Shown: positions 26,155-34,838 of the stretch, one piece after another
How positions within the stretch are numbered: the stretch's first letter is position 1
Layout of the letters: each line of letters starts with the position of its first letter
NCBI GenBank assembly: GCA_964623885.1
Contig: CAZUVM010000027.1
Location: 1-57,831, forward strand
Origin: CAZUVM01 sp964623885
GTDB taxonomy: Bacteria; Verrucomicrobiota; Verrucomicrobiia; Limisphaerales; UBA8199
Reading direction: 5' to 3'
Length of the DNA stretch: 57,831 nt
Notes under the pieces: model-generated
Databases searched by the model: none
What the model was told of the DNA's origin: nothing
What the model saw: the letters and a program-made list of their open reading frames with translations, nothing else
Translations under genes and position numbers: made by a program

Positions 26155-27663
26155 TTAAGCGACCTTTGCTCTCGCCAACTCCTCCTCGAAATCAACGATT
26201 TCCTTGATCTGCGCGAGGAACCAACGGTCGATTTTGGTGAGTTGGAAAAGATCTTCAATCGTGAAGCCTGCCCGCAAGGCATGACGCAGAAAGAAAATGC
26301 GCTCGGCGTTGGGCACGCTTAGTTTTTGGGTGATAACCTCACGCGGCAGCACGTCGCGATCACCGTATACTTTTTCTCCAATGCGCCAGGGTTTGCCATC
26401 GCCGCCAAGCCCATAACGTCCGATTTCAAGTGAACGCAGCGCTTTTTGCAGCGACTCCTTGAATGTACGGCCGATGGCCATGGCCTCGCCGACGCTTTTC
26501 ATCTGTGTATTCAGGGTCGGGTCAGCCTGAGGAAATTTTTCAAAGGCAAACCGTGGAATCTTAGTGACAACGTAATCAATGGTGGGTTCAAAGCTCGCCG
26601 GTGTTTCGCGCGTGATGTCGTTCTTGATTTCATCCAGCAGATAACCGACGGCGAGCTTGGCGGCAATTTTGGCAATGGGGAAGCCGGTGGCTTTGGACGC
26701 GAGCGCGGAGGAGCGAGAGACGCGCGGGTTCATCTCGATGATGACCATGCGGCCGTTATCCGGGTTTACCGCAAATTGGATATTCGAGCCGCCGGTTTCG
26801 ACGCCAACCGCCCGGATCACCGCAAAGGACGCATCGCGCATGATCTGGTATTCTTTGTCCGTTAGCGTTTGGATCGGCGCGACGGTGATGGAATCGCCGG
26901 TATGGATGCCCATCGGATCGAAGTTTTCGATGGAACAAATCACGACGCAGTTGTCAGCGCGGTCGCGCATGACTTCCATCTCGAATTCCTTCCAGCCGAG
27001 CAGCGACTCCTCGATGAGGATTTCGGATACTGGGGATAATTCGAGGCCGCGCTTGGCGATTTCCTCGAATTCATCCCGGTTGTAGCCGATGCCCCCGCCG
27101 GTGCCTCCGAGGGTGAAAGCAGGGCGGATGATGAGGGGAAAGCTCCCAATGCGCTCGGCAACTTGACGAGCTTCTTCGAGGTTATGGGCGGTACCACTGA
27201 CCGGCACGTCCAAACCAATTGAGATCATCAGGTCCTTGAAAACCTGGCGGTCCTCGCCGCGCTCGATGGCTTGGGCGTTGGCGCCGATCATTTCCACGCC
27301 GAACTTCTCAAGAGATCCGCGCCGGTTGAGCGCCATCGCGGTGTTGAGAGCGGTTTGACCGCCGAGCGTAGGCAGAAGCACTACTTTGCCCGGATTACCC
27401 AAGCGTTTCACTTCGGCAATTTCCCGCGCCAGGATCTTTTCAATCACTTCAGGGGTGATTGGCTCGATGTAAGTGCGATCGGCGAACTCCGGGTCGGTCA
27501 TGATGGTGGCCGGATTCGAGTTCACGAGGATGACGCGGTAGCCTTCTTCTCTCAGGGCTTTGCAGGCCTGGGTGCCCGAATAATCGAATTCACACGCCTG
27601 CCCGATGATAATCGGGCCGGCGCCAATGATGACTACAGAATGAATATCGGGGCGCTTGGGCAT
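26155..27663 (-). CDS. carB: Carbamoyl-phosphate synthase large chain, N-terminal half only
   Basis: 502 residues, against about 1,070 in a normal CarB. It holds the complete carboxyphosphate ATP-grasp half: IGAGPIIIGQACEFDYSGTQA, LVNSNPATIMTDP, LPTLGGQTALN, IIRPAFTLGGTGGGIGYN, IIEMNPRVSRSSALASKATG. The oligomerisation region ends in FEEELARAKVA and a TAA stop. The carbamoyl-phosphate half and allosteric domain are absent, and the bases after the stop belong to a glycosidase gene, so this is not a simple frameshift. Split CarB proteins are known in some archaea and Aquifex. The partner half and CarA are not in the window. Confidence 0.92.
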   Translation of the reverse strand: MPKRPDIHSVVIIGAGPIIIGQACEFDYSGTQACKALREEGYRVILVNSNPATIMTDPEFADRTYIEPITPEVIEKILAREIAEVKRLGNPGKVVLLPTLGGQTALNTAMALNRRGSLEKFGVEMIGANAQAIERGEDRQVFKDLMISIGLDVPVSGTAHNLEEARQVAERIGSFPLIIRPAFTLGGTGGGIGYNRDEFEEIAKRGLELSPVSEILIEESLLGWKEFEMEVMRDRADNCVVICSIENFDPMGIHTGDSITVAPIQTLTDKEYQIMRDASFAVIRAVGVETGGSNIQFAVNPDNGRMVIIEMNPRVSRSSALASKATGFPIAKIAAKLAVGYLLDEIKNDITRETPASFEPTIDYVVTKIPRFAFEKFPQADPTLNTQMKSVGEAMAIGRTFKESLQKALRSLEIGRYGLGGDGKPWRIGEKVYGDRDVLPREVITQKLSVPNAERIFFLRHALRAGFTIEDLFQLTKIDRWFLAQIKEIVDFEEELARAKVA

Positions 27664-27807
27664 AAACTGCGGCGCGGATTTAAAAGGAATTCAACGACGT
27701 TGTCATGACTTTATTAGGGGCATTCTTACGCTACAAAGCGGGTGAATGCCTGATTGAGGGAGTTTTCAGCCGGATTGAGGGTTAAGAAACTCGTGAAAGG
27801 AGAGACA

Positions 27808-28251
27808 ATGAAGAAAATACTTGCAGTAATAGCGCTTACGGGTTTGGTAGCCGCGGGATGCGCTTCCAAACACAACCAGGGGGGAACCTCTGACAACCAG
27901 TATAATTCCAGCTCGGGCACGGAAAGCACCCAGCCCAGCGGAACGATGAGCAATCCTAGCTCGAGCTCCAGCCAGCAGCAAAATGGCACCCAGAGCACTG
28001 CTCCGGAAAACAAGAGCACGACTCAGGATAACCAGAACCTGAACACCACTCCGAACAGCAGCGGCAGCAGCACAGCGCCGAGCGGTTCGAGCAGCGGGTC
28101 CAGCACTGGCTCCAGCAGCACTGGCGGTTCGAGTTCTGATACGGGGACCAGCAGCGGTAGCTCCAGTGGCAATTCGAGTATCAACGGTAGCTCCACAAAC
28201 AGCACCCCTGATAGCTCGACTTCGACCCCGACCACACCCCCGCAACACTAA
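27808..28251 (+). CDS. Ser/Thr/Asn-rich lipoprotein (hypothetical)
   Basis: 147 residues from the ATG at 27808, which follows a strong ribosome site (AAAGGAGAG). Signal peptide with lipobox LVAAGC, so it should be lipid-anchored. Almost all of the mature part is low-complexity Ser/Thr/Gly/Asn/Gln with a proline-rich end (TSTPTTPPQH). This composition suggests a flexible, perhaps glycosylated, surface stalk; no fold or function can be claimed. Followed by a good terminator, so monocistronic. Confidence 0.85.
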   Translation: MKKILAVIALTGLVAAGCASKHNQGGTSDNQYNSSSGTESTQPSGTMSNPSSSSSQQQNGTQSTAPENKSTTQDNQNLNTTPNSSGSSTAPSGSSSGSSTGSSSTGGSSSDTGTSSGSSSGNSSINGSSTNSTPDSSTSTPTTPPQH

Positions 28252-28284
28252 AACAGTCCTGATTTAAGGACCCTAGCAACCAAG

Positions 28285-28314
28285 ATCCCCGGCGGCTCTG
28301 CCACCGGGGATTTT
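28285..28314 (+). terminator. Rho-independent terminator after the lipoprotein gene
   Basis: ATCCCCGG/CCGGGGAT stem with an inner GGC/GCC pairing, followed by TTTT. Confidence 0.75.
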
Positions 28315-28486
28315 GGCATTTGTTGCTGGGAGCGCCGTCATCTCTGCCGGCGAGCCGTTTCCGCGGGCGTCTTCGCCAGACCATCGAATTCGACAGAGAC
28401 TCGCCCGCAATCTGCCAGTGCTCCCAGTGGATGCAGCCGCTCCCGGGGATTCGACATGTGCTCCGGGCGCGGCTACACTGGCGCTC

Positions 28487-29083
28487 ATGCCTGAAAATGC
28501 ATTGAACGTGCTCGCCGTCGTGGGCAGCCTGCAAAGCAGTTCGGTTACCCGCGCGGTCATCGAGCATGTAGCGGCACAATTCCTGGGCGCGGGTTGCTCG
28601 GTTGACGTGCTGGACTTCCTCAAAGAACCTTTGGCCCTGTACAATCCCGATACCGCGCACGAATTGCAGGGATATGCGGAGTTGCAGGGCAGGGTAGACC
28701 GCGCGGATGTTGTGGTGCTCGGCACCCCCGATTATCACGGCAGTCTCAGCGGCGCGATGAAGAATTTCCTGGACCACTTCTGGCACGAATTCGCCGGCAA
28801 ACTTTTTGCCAGCGTCGTCGCTTCGCACGAGAAGGGCCTGACTGTCACGGATCAACTCCGCACCATCGCGCGGCAGTGCTACGCCTGGACTTTGCCTTAC
28901 GGCGTGTCGTTTACCGAAGAAGTGGATGTCAAGGACGGAAGAATCGTCAGCGATTCCCTGCGGCATCGTCTCGATATGCTGGTTCGCGACGCGCGGGTTT
29001 ATGGGGGGCTGCTGGCGAGCCAACGCCGCGCTGACCTGTTGGGGGCGGAGACAGGGTTCATGGCCAGGCATCGTGGGAAGTAA
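28487..29083 (+). CDS. NADPH-dependent FMN reductase family protein
   Basis: 198 residues from the ATG at 28487; the longer in-frame reading (from 28313) starts inside the terminator and is not credible. A flavodoxin-like fold: phosphate-binding GSLQSSSVTRAV near residue 13, and GTPDYHGSLSGAMKNFLDHF near residue 77, the signature that contacts FMN in NADPH:FMN reductases and azo/chromate/quinone reductases. Cytoplasmic; natural substrate unknown. Confidence 0.88.
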   Translation: MPENALNVLAVVGSLQSSSVTRAVIEHVAAQFLGAGCSVDVLDFLKEPLALYNPDTAHELQGYAELQGRVDRADVVVLGTPDYHGSLSGAMKNFLDHFWHEFAGKLFASVVASHEKGLTVTDQLRTIARQCYAWTLPYGVSFTEEVDVKDGRIVSDSLRHRLDMLVRDARVYGGLLASQRRADLLGAETGFMARHRGK

Positions 29084-29221
29084 AACGTGATCCGGATGCG
29101 TGATGCGTGAAAGTAATGAGCTGAACCAGAGACGGTCGGCCAGATCGCTGTACCAGGGGTAAAATAAGTATTGAGCCGGTGCCCGCTTTCTCCTAATTGA
29201 TAGTCAACGATTCTGAACGTT

Positions 29222-30754
29222 ATGAATAAGTTTACCCGCCGCAGCTTCTTAAAAACCACCGCTTTAGGCGCCGCAACCATTGGCCTCGATGCTCTAACCT
29301 GGAGCCGCGCTGCGGGTGCTAACGAGGACATCCGTGTCGCTCAAATCGGTTTCCACGGCCAGGGTGGCAGTCATCTCAGAACGCTTACCCGAATGAAAGG
29401 CGTTCGCGTGGTGGCGCTTTGCGACGTCGACCGCCACGTGCTCGATAATGAGGCGCAACGAATCAAGGGCGTACAGACCTACACGGATTTGCGAAAACTC
29501 CTCGAGAATAAGGATGTCGATGCCGTTTCCATCGCGATCCCCAACCATTGGCACGCGCTGGCCACTATCTGGGCGTGCCAGGCCGGTAAAGACGTTTACA
29601 TCGAAAAACCTGCGTGCCACGAGCTCGCCGAAGGCCGCAAAATGGTTGAAGCCGCCCGCAAGTACAAGCGGATCGTGCAGGTCGGCACTCAATGCCGATC
29701 TTCAGTCGGACTGCAGCAGGCGGTTCAATATGTCCGCGAAGGTCATCTGGGCAAAATGACTCTCGCGCGCGGGTTCTGCTATAAGGCCCGCAAAAGCATC
29801 GGCCTGGTTGATGGCCCGCAGCCTGTCCCCGATTATATCGATTACGATATCTGGTGCGGGCCGGCGCCAAAAGATCCCCCTCGCCGCAACACCAGTTTTG
29901 GCACTGTTCACTACGATTGGCATTGGTTCTGGGCCTACGGCAATGGCGATTTCGGCAACCAGGGTCCTCACCAGGTTGACATTGCCCGATGGTTCCTGGG
30001 CGACGACGCCATCGCTCCTTTCGCCATGGCCATCGGCGGGCGGCTCGGCTACAAAGACTCCGCTGAAACCCCTAACACCCTGATCGTTTACCAGGGCTAC
30101 AAAGTGCCGCTCCTCTTCGAGGTCCGCGGCCTGCCGCATGATAAAGCTTCACAGACCAGTGGTTGGAAAATGGATGAATACAAAGCCGTTTCCACCGACA
30201 AGTTCCAGGGTGTGAGCATCGGCAACGTCATCGAATGCGAGAACGGTTACGTGGTGGTCCCGAGCTATACCGAAGCCATCATTTACGATAAGGCCGGCAA
30301 AGAAATCACGCGCTTCAATAATAAGACGAAGAATCAAGGCGACGATGATGTTAAAACGCCCACGGGTCTTTCCGCCGAGTCGGGCGGACACCACGGCAAC
30401 TGGATCGCCGCCGTGCGCAGCCGCAATCCCAAACAGCTACATGCCGAGATTCTGGAAGGGCACGTCTCTGCTGCTTTGACGCATACGGGCAATATCTCTT
30501 ACCGCCTCGGCTCCTGCCGCCAACCCGGCGAAATCAAGGAAAGTATTCAGTCGAACAAAACTCTTGCTGAAGGCTACGATCGCATGGCCGGTCATCTCGA
30601 TGCCAACGGAGTCGATATTGCCAAGGATAACCTGCAGTTGGGCTTGCCACTGAATTTCGATCCGGCTTATGAACGCTTTGTCGGGAACGAGCAGGCCAAT
30701 GGCCTGCTTACGAGGAAATACCGGGAGCCGTTTGTCGTGCCGGAAAAAGTGTAG
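29222..30754 (+). CDS. Tat-exported Gfo/Idh/MocA-family oxidoreductase
   Basis: 510 residues. The N-terminus carries a twin-arginine signal (TRRSFLKTTALGAATIG), so the folded, cofactor-bound protein is exported. The NAD(P)-binding Rossmann part starts at RVAQIGFHGQGGSHL and includes VVALCDVD and the catalytic YIEKPACHELAEG. The C-terminal alpha/beta domain contains HYDWHWFWAYGNGDFGNQGPHQVDIARW, typical of the long Verrucomicrobia/Planctomycetes branch of the family. Likely acts on a sugar or inositol derivative; substrate not deducible. Single gene, followed by a MITE-like repeat. Confidence 0.92.
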   Translation: MNKFTRRSFLKTTALGAATIGLDALTWSRAAGANEDIRVAQIGFHGQGGSHLRTLTRMKGVRVVALCDVDRHVLDNEAQRIKGVQTYTDLRKLLENKDVDAVSIAIPNHWHALATIWACQAGKDVYIEKPACHELAEGRKMVEAARKYKRIVQVGTQCRSSVGLQQAVQYVREGHLGKMTLARGFCYKARKSIGLVDGPQPVPDYIDYDIWCGPAPKDPPRRNTSFGTVHYDWHWFWAYGNGDFGNQGPHQVDIARWFLGDDAIAPFAMAIGGRLGYKDSAETPNTLIVYQGYKVPLLFEVRGLPHDKASQTSGWKMDEYKAVSTDKFQGVSIGNVIECENGYVVVPSYTEAIIYDKAGKEITRFNNKTKNQGDDDVKTPTGLSAESGGHHGNWIAAVRSRNPKQLHAEILEGHVSAALTHTGNISYRLGSCRQPGEIKESIQSNKTLAEGYDRMAGHLDANGVDIAKDNLQLGLPLNFDPAYERFVGNEQANGLLTRKYREPFVVPEKV

Positions 30755-30768
30755 CCCCCGTAGCCGCT

Positions 30769-30918
30769 GGTCGAGTAGCGTGTCATTACCACAGGTACTG
30801 AGGAAATGCTTTGACAGAGCTGATTCAGTCAACCGGTGGCTGCGGTTTCTGCGGACCGCGTCAGCAGAGCTCAGCCAGGCTCGAAGGAGTTGTGGGTAAT
30901 GACAAGGGTCGAGCAGCG
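30769..30918 (+). mobile_element. MITE-like element with terminal inverted repeats and flanking duplication
   Basis: Inverted repeats GTCATTACCACA (30782-30793) and TGTGGGTAATGAC (30891-30903) bound about 122 bases. Outside them lies a 12-base direct repeat GGTCGAG(T/C)AGCG (30769-30780 and 30907-30918), one mismatch, like a target-site duplication. No open frame inside. Confidence 0.45.
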
Positions 30919-30943
30919 CAGGTTTCAACCTGCTGCTCGTAGG

Positions 30944-31171
30944 CTACAAATCAATCTCCACATCCAGTTCTTTATCGCCGAAATCGAGCATTAACATGCA
31001 TTTGCCTGTTAATCCATAACGGCTCGCTTCTTCGACCATCATCCAGACGCTCTCGAAGTCCTTCGCTTTCTCGATCGCGTCTACCCATTGGCCGGTTCCC
31101 GCGTAGTACTGTCCCGTTCCCTTATGCTTAATGACCCGCCGCAGCGGTTTAAGCGCCTTCTCTTCTTCCAC
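30944..31171 (-). CDS. Small hypothetical protein
   Basis: 75 residues, starting MEEEKALKPLRRVIKHKGTG and ending DFGDKELDVEIDL. Composition and alternating pattern (ESVWMMVEEASRYGLTG) fit a compact alpha-beta fold; no signal, membrane segment or known motif. Both codon pattern and an acidic, regular C-terminus support real coding. Function unknown. Confidence 0.55.
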   Translation of the reverse strand: MEEEKALKPLRRVIKHKGTGQYYAGTGQWVDAIEKAKDFESVWMMVEEASRYGLTGKCMLMLDFGDKELDVEIDL

Positions 31172-31301
31172 AAGACAATGTCAACTATTCGAAGACAGCT
31201 CGCGATGGGTTTGAAACCCCGATGGAGCAGGGGTGAAATACGGTTCGCACATTTGCTACGAATCGTTTGCGATGTGGAATGAGCCAATAACGCCGCGACG
31301 T

Positions 31302-31327
31302 GTAGCGCGGGCGTCCTCGCCTGCGGG
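31302..31327 (+). repeat. Palindromic repeat-like copy K (diverged)
   Basis: GTAGCGCGGGCGTCCTCGCC then TGCGGG. Related to copies D and H by the GCGCGGG(A)CGTCCTCG core. Confidence 0.4.
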
Positions 31328-31400
31328 TTCCGGCGGCGTCTCGCCGCAAGGATTGCCTTAAAGAACCATTTTCAGAAAACGCTCCAAGCTAAGACGCCTC

Positions 31401-33086
31401 TTATTGCAGAGAGTCCCACGCTTTCTTTGCCCATCGCTGCATCGCTCCATACTTATCTTCCCAGGTCGTGTACATGGCCCCGACAATCCCCGGGACATCC
31501 TTTGTGTTCGCGAGCCATTCACTGATCGCCGCCCCATCCTCGTCCGAATCGTAATAACCCGAGAGAATCTGGCGCAATCCCAGATCGGCAAAGAAACGAC
31601 AATTCTTCCCTTTCAACCCACCATGCCAATTTACGATGCCCACGTCTTTGTCGAGGCCCATCCATGACCCGGCGAGGCTGCCGTTCACCGCGTAAAAGTG
31701 GTCCACGGCATTATGCATTGGATCGAACATGTCGTTCCAAACCCAGATTTCCGCATCCGGCCGTGCTTTGCGGATAATCGCCGCTGCCTGTTTCACGTTC
31801 CAGCCCAGCAACTCGCCCGGCGTCATATGCTTGGCCTGGCAAGCAGCGCACCAATTGATCACCCGCAGCTCGTCATGCGACATGAAGAAAGCCGCCGGGT
31901 GCAAGAGTTCGTCTGCTTGCTTCACCTCCGCTTCCCATTCCGCGAAAATCTTTGGCTCGCTCAGGCAACTCGTCAGGCGATCCTCGTAAACGATAATAGG
32001 GTGATAAAAACTCACTCGGAGTCGCGAGCCGTCGCGGATTCGCGACGTCGGCGTGAGTTTGATTGCCGGCTCTTCGTGGTACGGAACCCAGGGATGCAAC
32101 TGGGGATCCACGATCTGCTGGAAGTCCCGGCCTTCTTCATACGCCGTGCCGTCCTCGCCCAGGACCGTCACCGGGCAACCCGGCCTCCGTAGCACGTTCA
32201 CCAGGCCGATTTCCTCGATCTGCAAATCGTCCCACCACATCTTGCCGTTTTTCCCCGACCAACTTCCGATGTAAATGCGGCCATTTGTATGGTCCAGGCT
32301 GTTAAATACCACATCGTAATGTTTCCAGTCCTGGGAATGATTGACGTGGAAAGTCTGAAAGCTGATCGCTCCTGTGGCCTTGGTGTCGAGCACTTTCATC
32401 TCAGCATCTGCCGGCGATAAATCCTGCGTCTTCAACCAGAACGAAACCCGGTAATGACGAAACGGTTTCAGCCGGATCTCCTGTGCCAACCGGGAATGCT
32501 GATATTGGTTCTTCCCAATGTTTTCCATTCGCAGCGACGTCTTGCCGCCGTGAACAACTTCGTGATCTGCAAACGTCACGACGCCTTCGTCGTCCTGCAT
32601 TGTCCAGCCGCGGAAATGATTTCCATTCGCGTCTTCGAAGTCGCCATTAAGCACTCGCGCCCTTGTGTCCGGTTCAAGTGCAGCCCGGCCATGGTGTGCG
32701 ACAAAAACCGCGTCTTTCACGGGAACGCCTTCGATATAATTGCGGTCGTGCGAACCGCCCATAACAATCGCCACCAGTTCCAGCCCGTTCTCCTTGGCCG
32801 CCTGTCGCAGTTGCGCCGCCTTCTCCGGCGCCACGTTCCACGAAAATACCACTCCGTTATAACCGCTCGCCTTCGCTTCCGGGAATCGCGCGATCATTCG
32901 GTCGACTTCCTTTGGGTTGCTCATGTCACGCCAGATGAATAGCCAGCGTTTCTGCAGCCTCGTTGCCGCCGCATCAGAGCTTGGTGCTGCAGCCAGACGA
33001 CCCCCGCCCCAAACGGACACCAGAGCGATGATCGCGATGGCGATGACCTTTGCTTCCGAGAACGGTCGATTCAGGTTCCTATGCAT
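31401..33086 (-). CDS. Secreted glycoside hydrolase-like protein with inserted carbohydrate-binding module
   Basis: 561 residues. Signal-type N-terminus (VIAIAIIALVSVWGGGRLAAAP). A barrel-like start (RWLFIWRDMSNPKEVDRMIARFPEAKASGYNGVVFSW) is interrupted at about residues 145-290 by a beta-sandwich module (NGDFEDANGNHFRGW, FWLKTQDLSPADAEMKVLD, WWDDLQIEEIG) like CBM4/22 domains. The barrel then resumes (PAAFFMSHDELRVINWCAAC, EIWVWNDMFDP, IVNWHGG, AMYTTWEDKYGAMQRW). The MSHDELR segment has an Asp-Glu pair placed as in GH20-type enzymes. I cannot assign a family with certainty. Confidence 0.6.
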   Translation of the reverse strand: MHRNLNRPFSEAKVIAIAIIALVSVWGGGRLAAAPSSDAAATRLQKRWLFIWRDMSNPKEVDRMIARFPEAKASGYNGVVFSWNVAPEKAAQLRQAAKENGLELVAIVMGGSHDRNYIEGVPVKDAVFVAHHGRAALEPDTRARVLNGDFEDANGNHFRGWTMQDDEGVVTFADHEVVHGGKTSLRMENIGKNQYQHSRLAQEIRLKPFRHYRVSFWLKTQDLSPADAEMKVLDTKATGAISFQTFHVNHSQDWKHYDVVFNSLDHTNGRIYIGSWSGKNGKMWWDDLQIEEIGLVNVLRRPGCPVTVLGEDGTAYEEGRDFQQIVDPQLHPWVPYHEEPAIKLTPTSRIRDGSRLRVSFYHPIIVYEDRLTSCLSEPKIFAEWEAEVKQADELLHPAAFFMSHDELRVINWCAACQAKHMTPGELLGWNVKQAAAIIRKARPDAEIWVWNDMFDPMHNAVDHFYAVNGSLAGSWMGLDKDVGIVNWHGGLKGKNCRFFADLGLRQILSGYYDSDEDGAAISEWLANTKDVPGIVGAMYTTWEDKYGAMQRWAKKAWDSLQ

Positions 33087-33191
33087 AAACCGAGCCTACC
33101 GCTCGCAGGCTACTGCGTGCCAGAAGCAAAAACTAAGAAAAATGTCACCTTTTTCCTCGAGCCGCTGTTTAATAGTGAAGACCTGATAATC

Positions 33192-34838
33192 ATGGACGAC
33201 TGGCAACTCTTAAACGAATACTCCGACCGGAATTCCGAAGAGGCCTTCCGTGCCCTCGTCGATCGCTACTCTGGGATGGTTTACCATGTCGCGCGTCGGC
33301 AGGTCGGCAATCCGGATCTGGCCGAGGAAGTCGCCCAGGCCGTATTCATCGCCCTCGCCCGCAAGGCTCGCAATATCCCCCGCCAAGCCACCCTCTACGG
33401 CTGGCTTTTTTGCGCCACCCGGTTCGCCGTGCTGAACCTCCTCCGCGATGAAGCCTGCCGGCGTCGCTACGAAAAGGAAGCCATGGATTCTACGATCGCC
33501 TCCAATGATGCCGATTCGATCTGGCAACAAATCGAGCCACACTTAAACGATGCTCTCGATCGCCTCTCCCGGACCGATCGCGAACTCGTGATGGTCCGAT
33601 TCTTTGGCAATAAATCGCATAAAGAAGTGGCAGAGACACTTGGCATTTCCGAGGGCACCGCCAAAAAGCGCCTCTCTCGCGCCCTCGAAAAACTTCGTAA
33701 CGTTTTCGCTCGTCGTGGCGTGGCTGTGTCTTCAGTTGCCCTCGTGGCCGCCTTTGCCACGTTCGGCGCCCAGGCCGCGCCTGCCGGACTCACTTCTTCT
33801 ATCACGGCTGCGGCCTTTGCCCACGGTGCTGCCGGCGCAACCGCCACCATGACGATTGCTGAGTCCATCCTGAAGTTGATGGCGTGGGGCAAAGCCAAAA
33901 CCGCCCTCGCTGTCGCCGCCGGTATCCTTTTCGCAGCCGCTGGCACCGCCACAGTTGCCCTCCACGCCTTCGGTTCAACCTCGAACGACTTGCTCGCGAG
34001 GCTGGCAAAGCAGACCGGGAAAACCATCGTTTGCGATAAGCACATCGTCCTGCCTGATAACCTCGATCTTTCCGGCCTGCCTCTGGAGCAGGCTCTCGAC
34101 AAAGTCGCCGTTCAGGCCAGCGCTTATTGGACTATCGACTACGCGGTTTATGGTTCGGACCAGGCCTTGCGCAGCTTATTGGATCTTCTCCCCGAAGGTG
34201 CCACTCTGGAAAGCGGAGGGTGGACCAACCTGAGCAGTATGGCACTCGAACCCGATCCGGCAGTGGTCCCATACGATCCGCATGGGCGCCTGCGGATGTT
34301 TATGCGGTTCCCAAAAGATCGTCCTGCCCATCGCGTCCCAATGATCGTTGTCGCCGGACCCAACGCCGATCCGCAGCTCGCTCCGCCTTCTCCCTCACCC
34401 GGCCCCGAACGGATCCAGCTCACCGGACCGCCGCCTAAAGGACCGGCACTTAACCTTCTTGTTCAGGCTATGAATGACGGTGCTGCCGACGGTGTGCTCG
34501 CCCCTGAACGTCTGCTTGCCGAATCCCGGCTGCTGCCAATGATGAATCCCGAAACACCGGTCCCCGCCACGCCCGAAGCTGCAGCCCGGCTGGCTAAAGC
34601 TGCGCACGCGCACTGGACTACCATTTATACCTTGCGCAAATCGCCCATCGCCGGCACCGGCATCAAGCTCGTTCACGCCGGTATGGAATCCATGTACGGC
34701 CCGGGAAATCTCTCGCCCGGGCCCGACGCGATGGTCTCCGGCCTCCAGTCCAATCGATTTAACCTGAGCCCCGAAGACCGCGCCGCTCATCAACGCGCCG
34801 TCGAGGTCTGGCAAAAACAAAATGCGCAAAAGCCCTGA
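33192..34838 (+). CDS. ECF sigma factor fused to membrane segment and STN-like extracytoplasmic domain
   Basis: 548 residues from the ATG at 33192 (MDDWQLLNEYSD). Residues about 5-85 are sigma-2 (SEEAFRALVDRYSGMVYHVARRQ, LAEEVAQAVFIALARKA). Residues about 115-170 are sigma-4 (LSRTDRELVMVRFFGNKSHKEVAETLGISEGTAKKRLSRAL). Two hydrophobic stretches follow (about 178-205 and 235-258), and from about 262 a small domain NDLLARLAKQTGKT... PDNLDLSGLPLEQALDKV, which resembles the secretin/TonB short N-terminal (STN) domain. The Pro-rich rest has no known fold. Planctomycetes and Verrucomicrobia are known for ECF factors with long C-terminal extensions; signal sensing by this part is my inference. Overlaps the next gene by 17 bases. 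Confidence 0.88.
   Translation: MDDWQLLNEYSDRNSEEAFRALVDRYSGMVYHVARRQVGNPDLAEEVAQAVFIALARKARNIPRQATLYGWLFCATRFAVLNLLRDEACRRRYEKEAMDSTIASNDADSIWQQIEPHLNDALDRLSRTDRELVMVRFFGNKSHKEVAETLGISEGTAKKRLSRALEKLRNVFARRGVAVSSVALVAAFATFGAQAAPAGLTSSITAAAFAHGAAGATATMTIAESILKLMAWGKAKTALAVAAGILFAAAGTATVALHAFGSTSNDLLARLAKQTGKTIVCDKHIVLPDNLDLSGLPLEQALDKVAVQASAYWTIDYAVYGSDQALRSLLDLLPEGATLESGGWTNLSSMALEPDPAVVPYDPHGRLRMFMRFPKDRPAHRVPMIVVAGPNADPQLAPPSPSPGPERIQLTGPPPKGPALNLLVQAMNDGAADGVLAPERLLAESRLLPMMNPETPVPATPEAAARLAKAAHAHWTTIYTLRKSPIAGTGIKLVHAGMESMYGPGNLSPGPDAMVSGLQSNRFNLSPEDRAAHQRAVEVWQKQNAQKP

Noticed and set aside
26101..26155. Frameshifted continuation of carB past its stop codon.
   Set aside because: The next bases are a 54-base spacer and then a start of a secreted glycosidase; no CarB-like residues in any frame.
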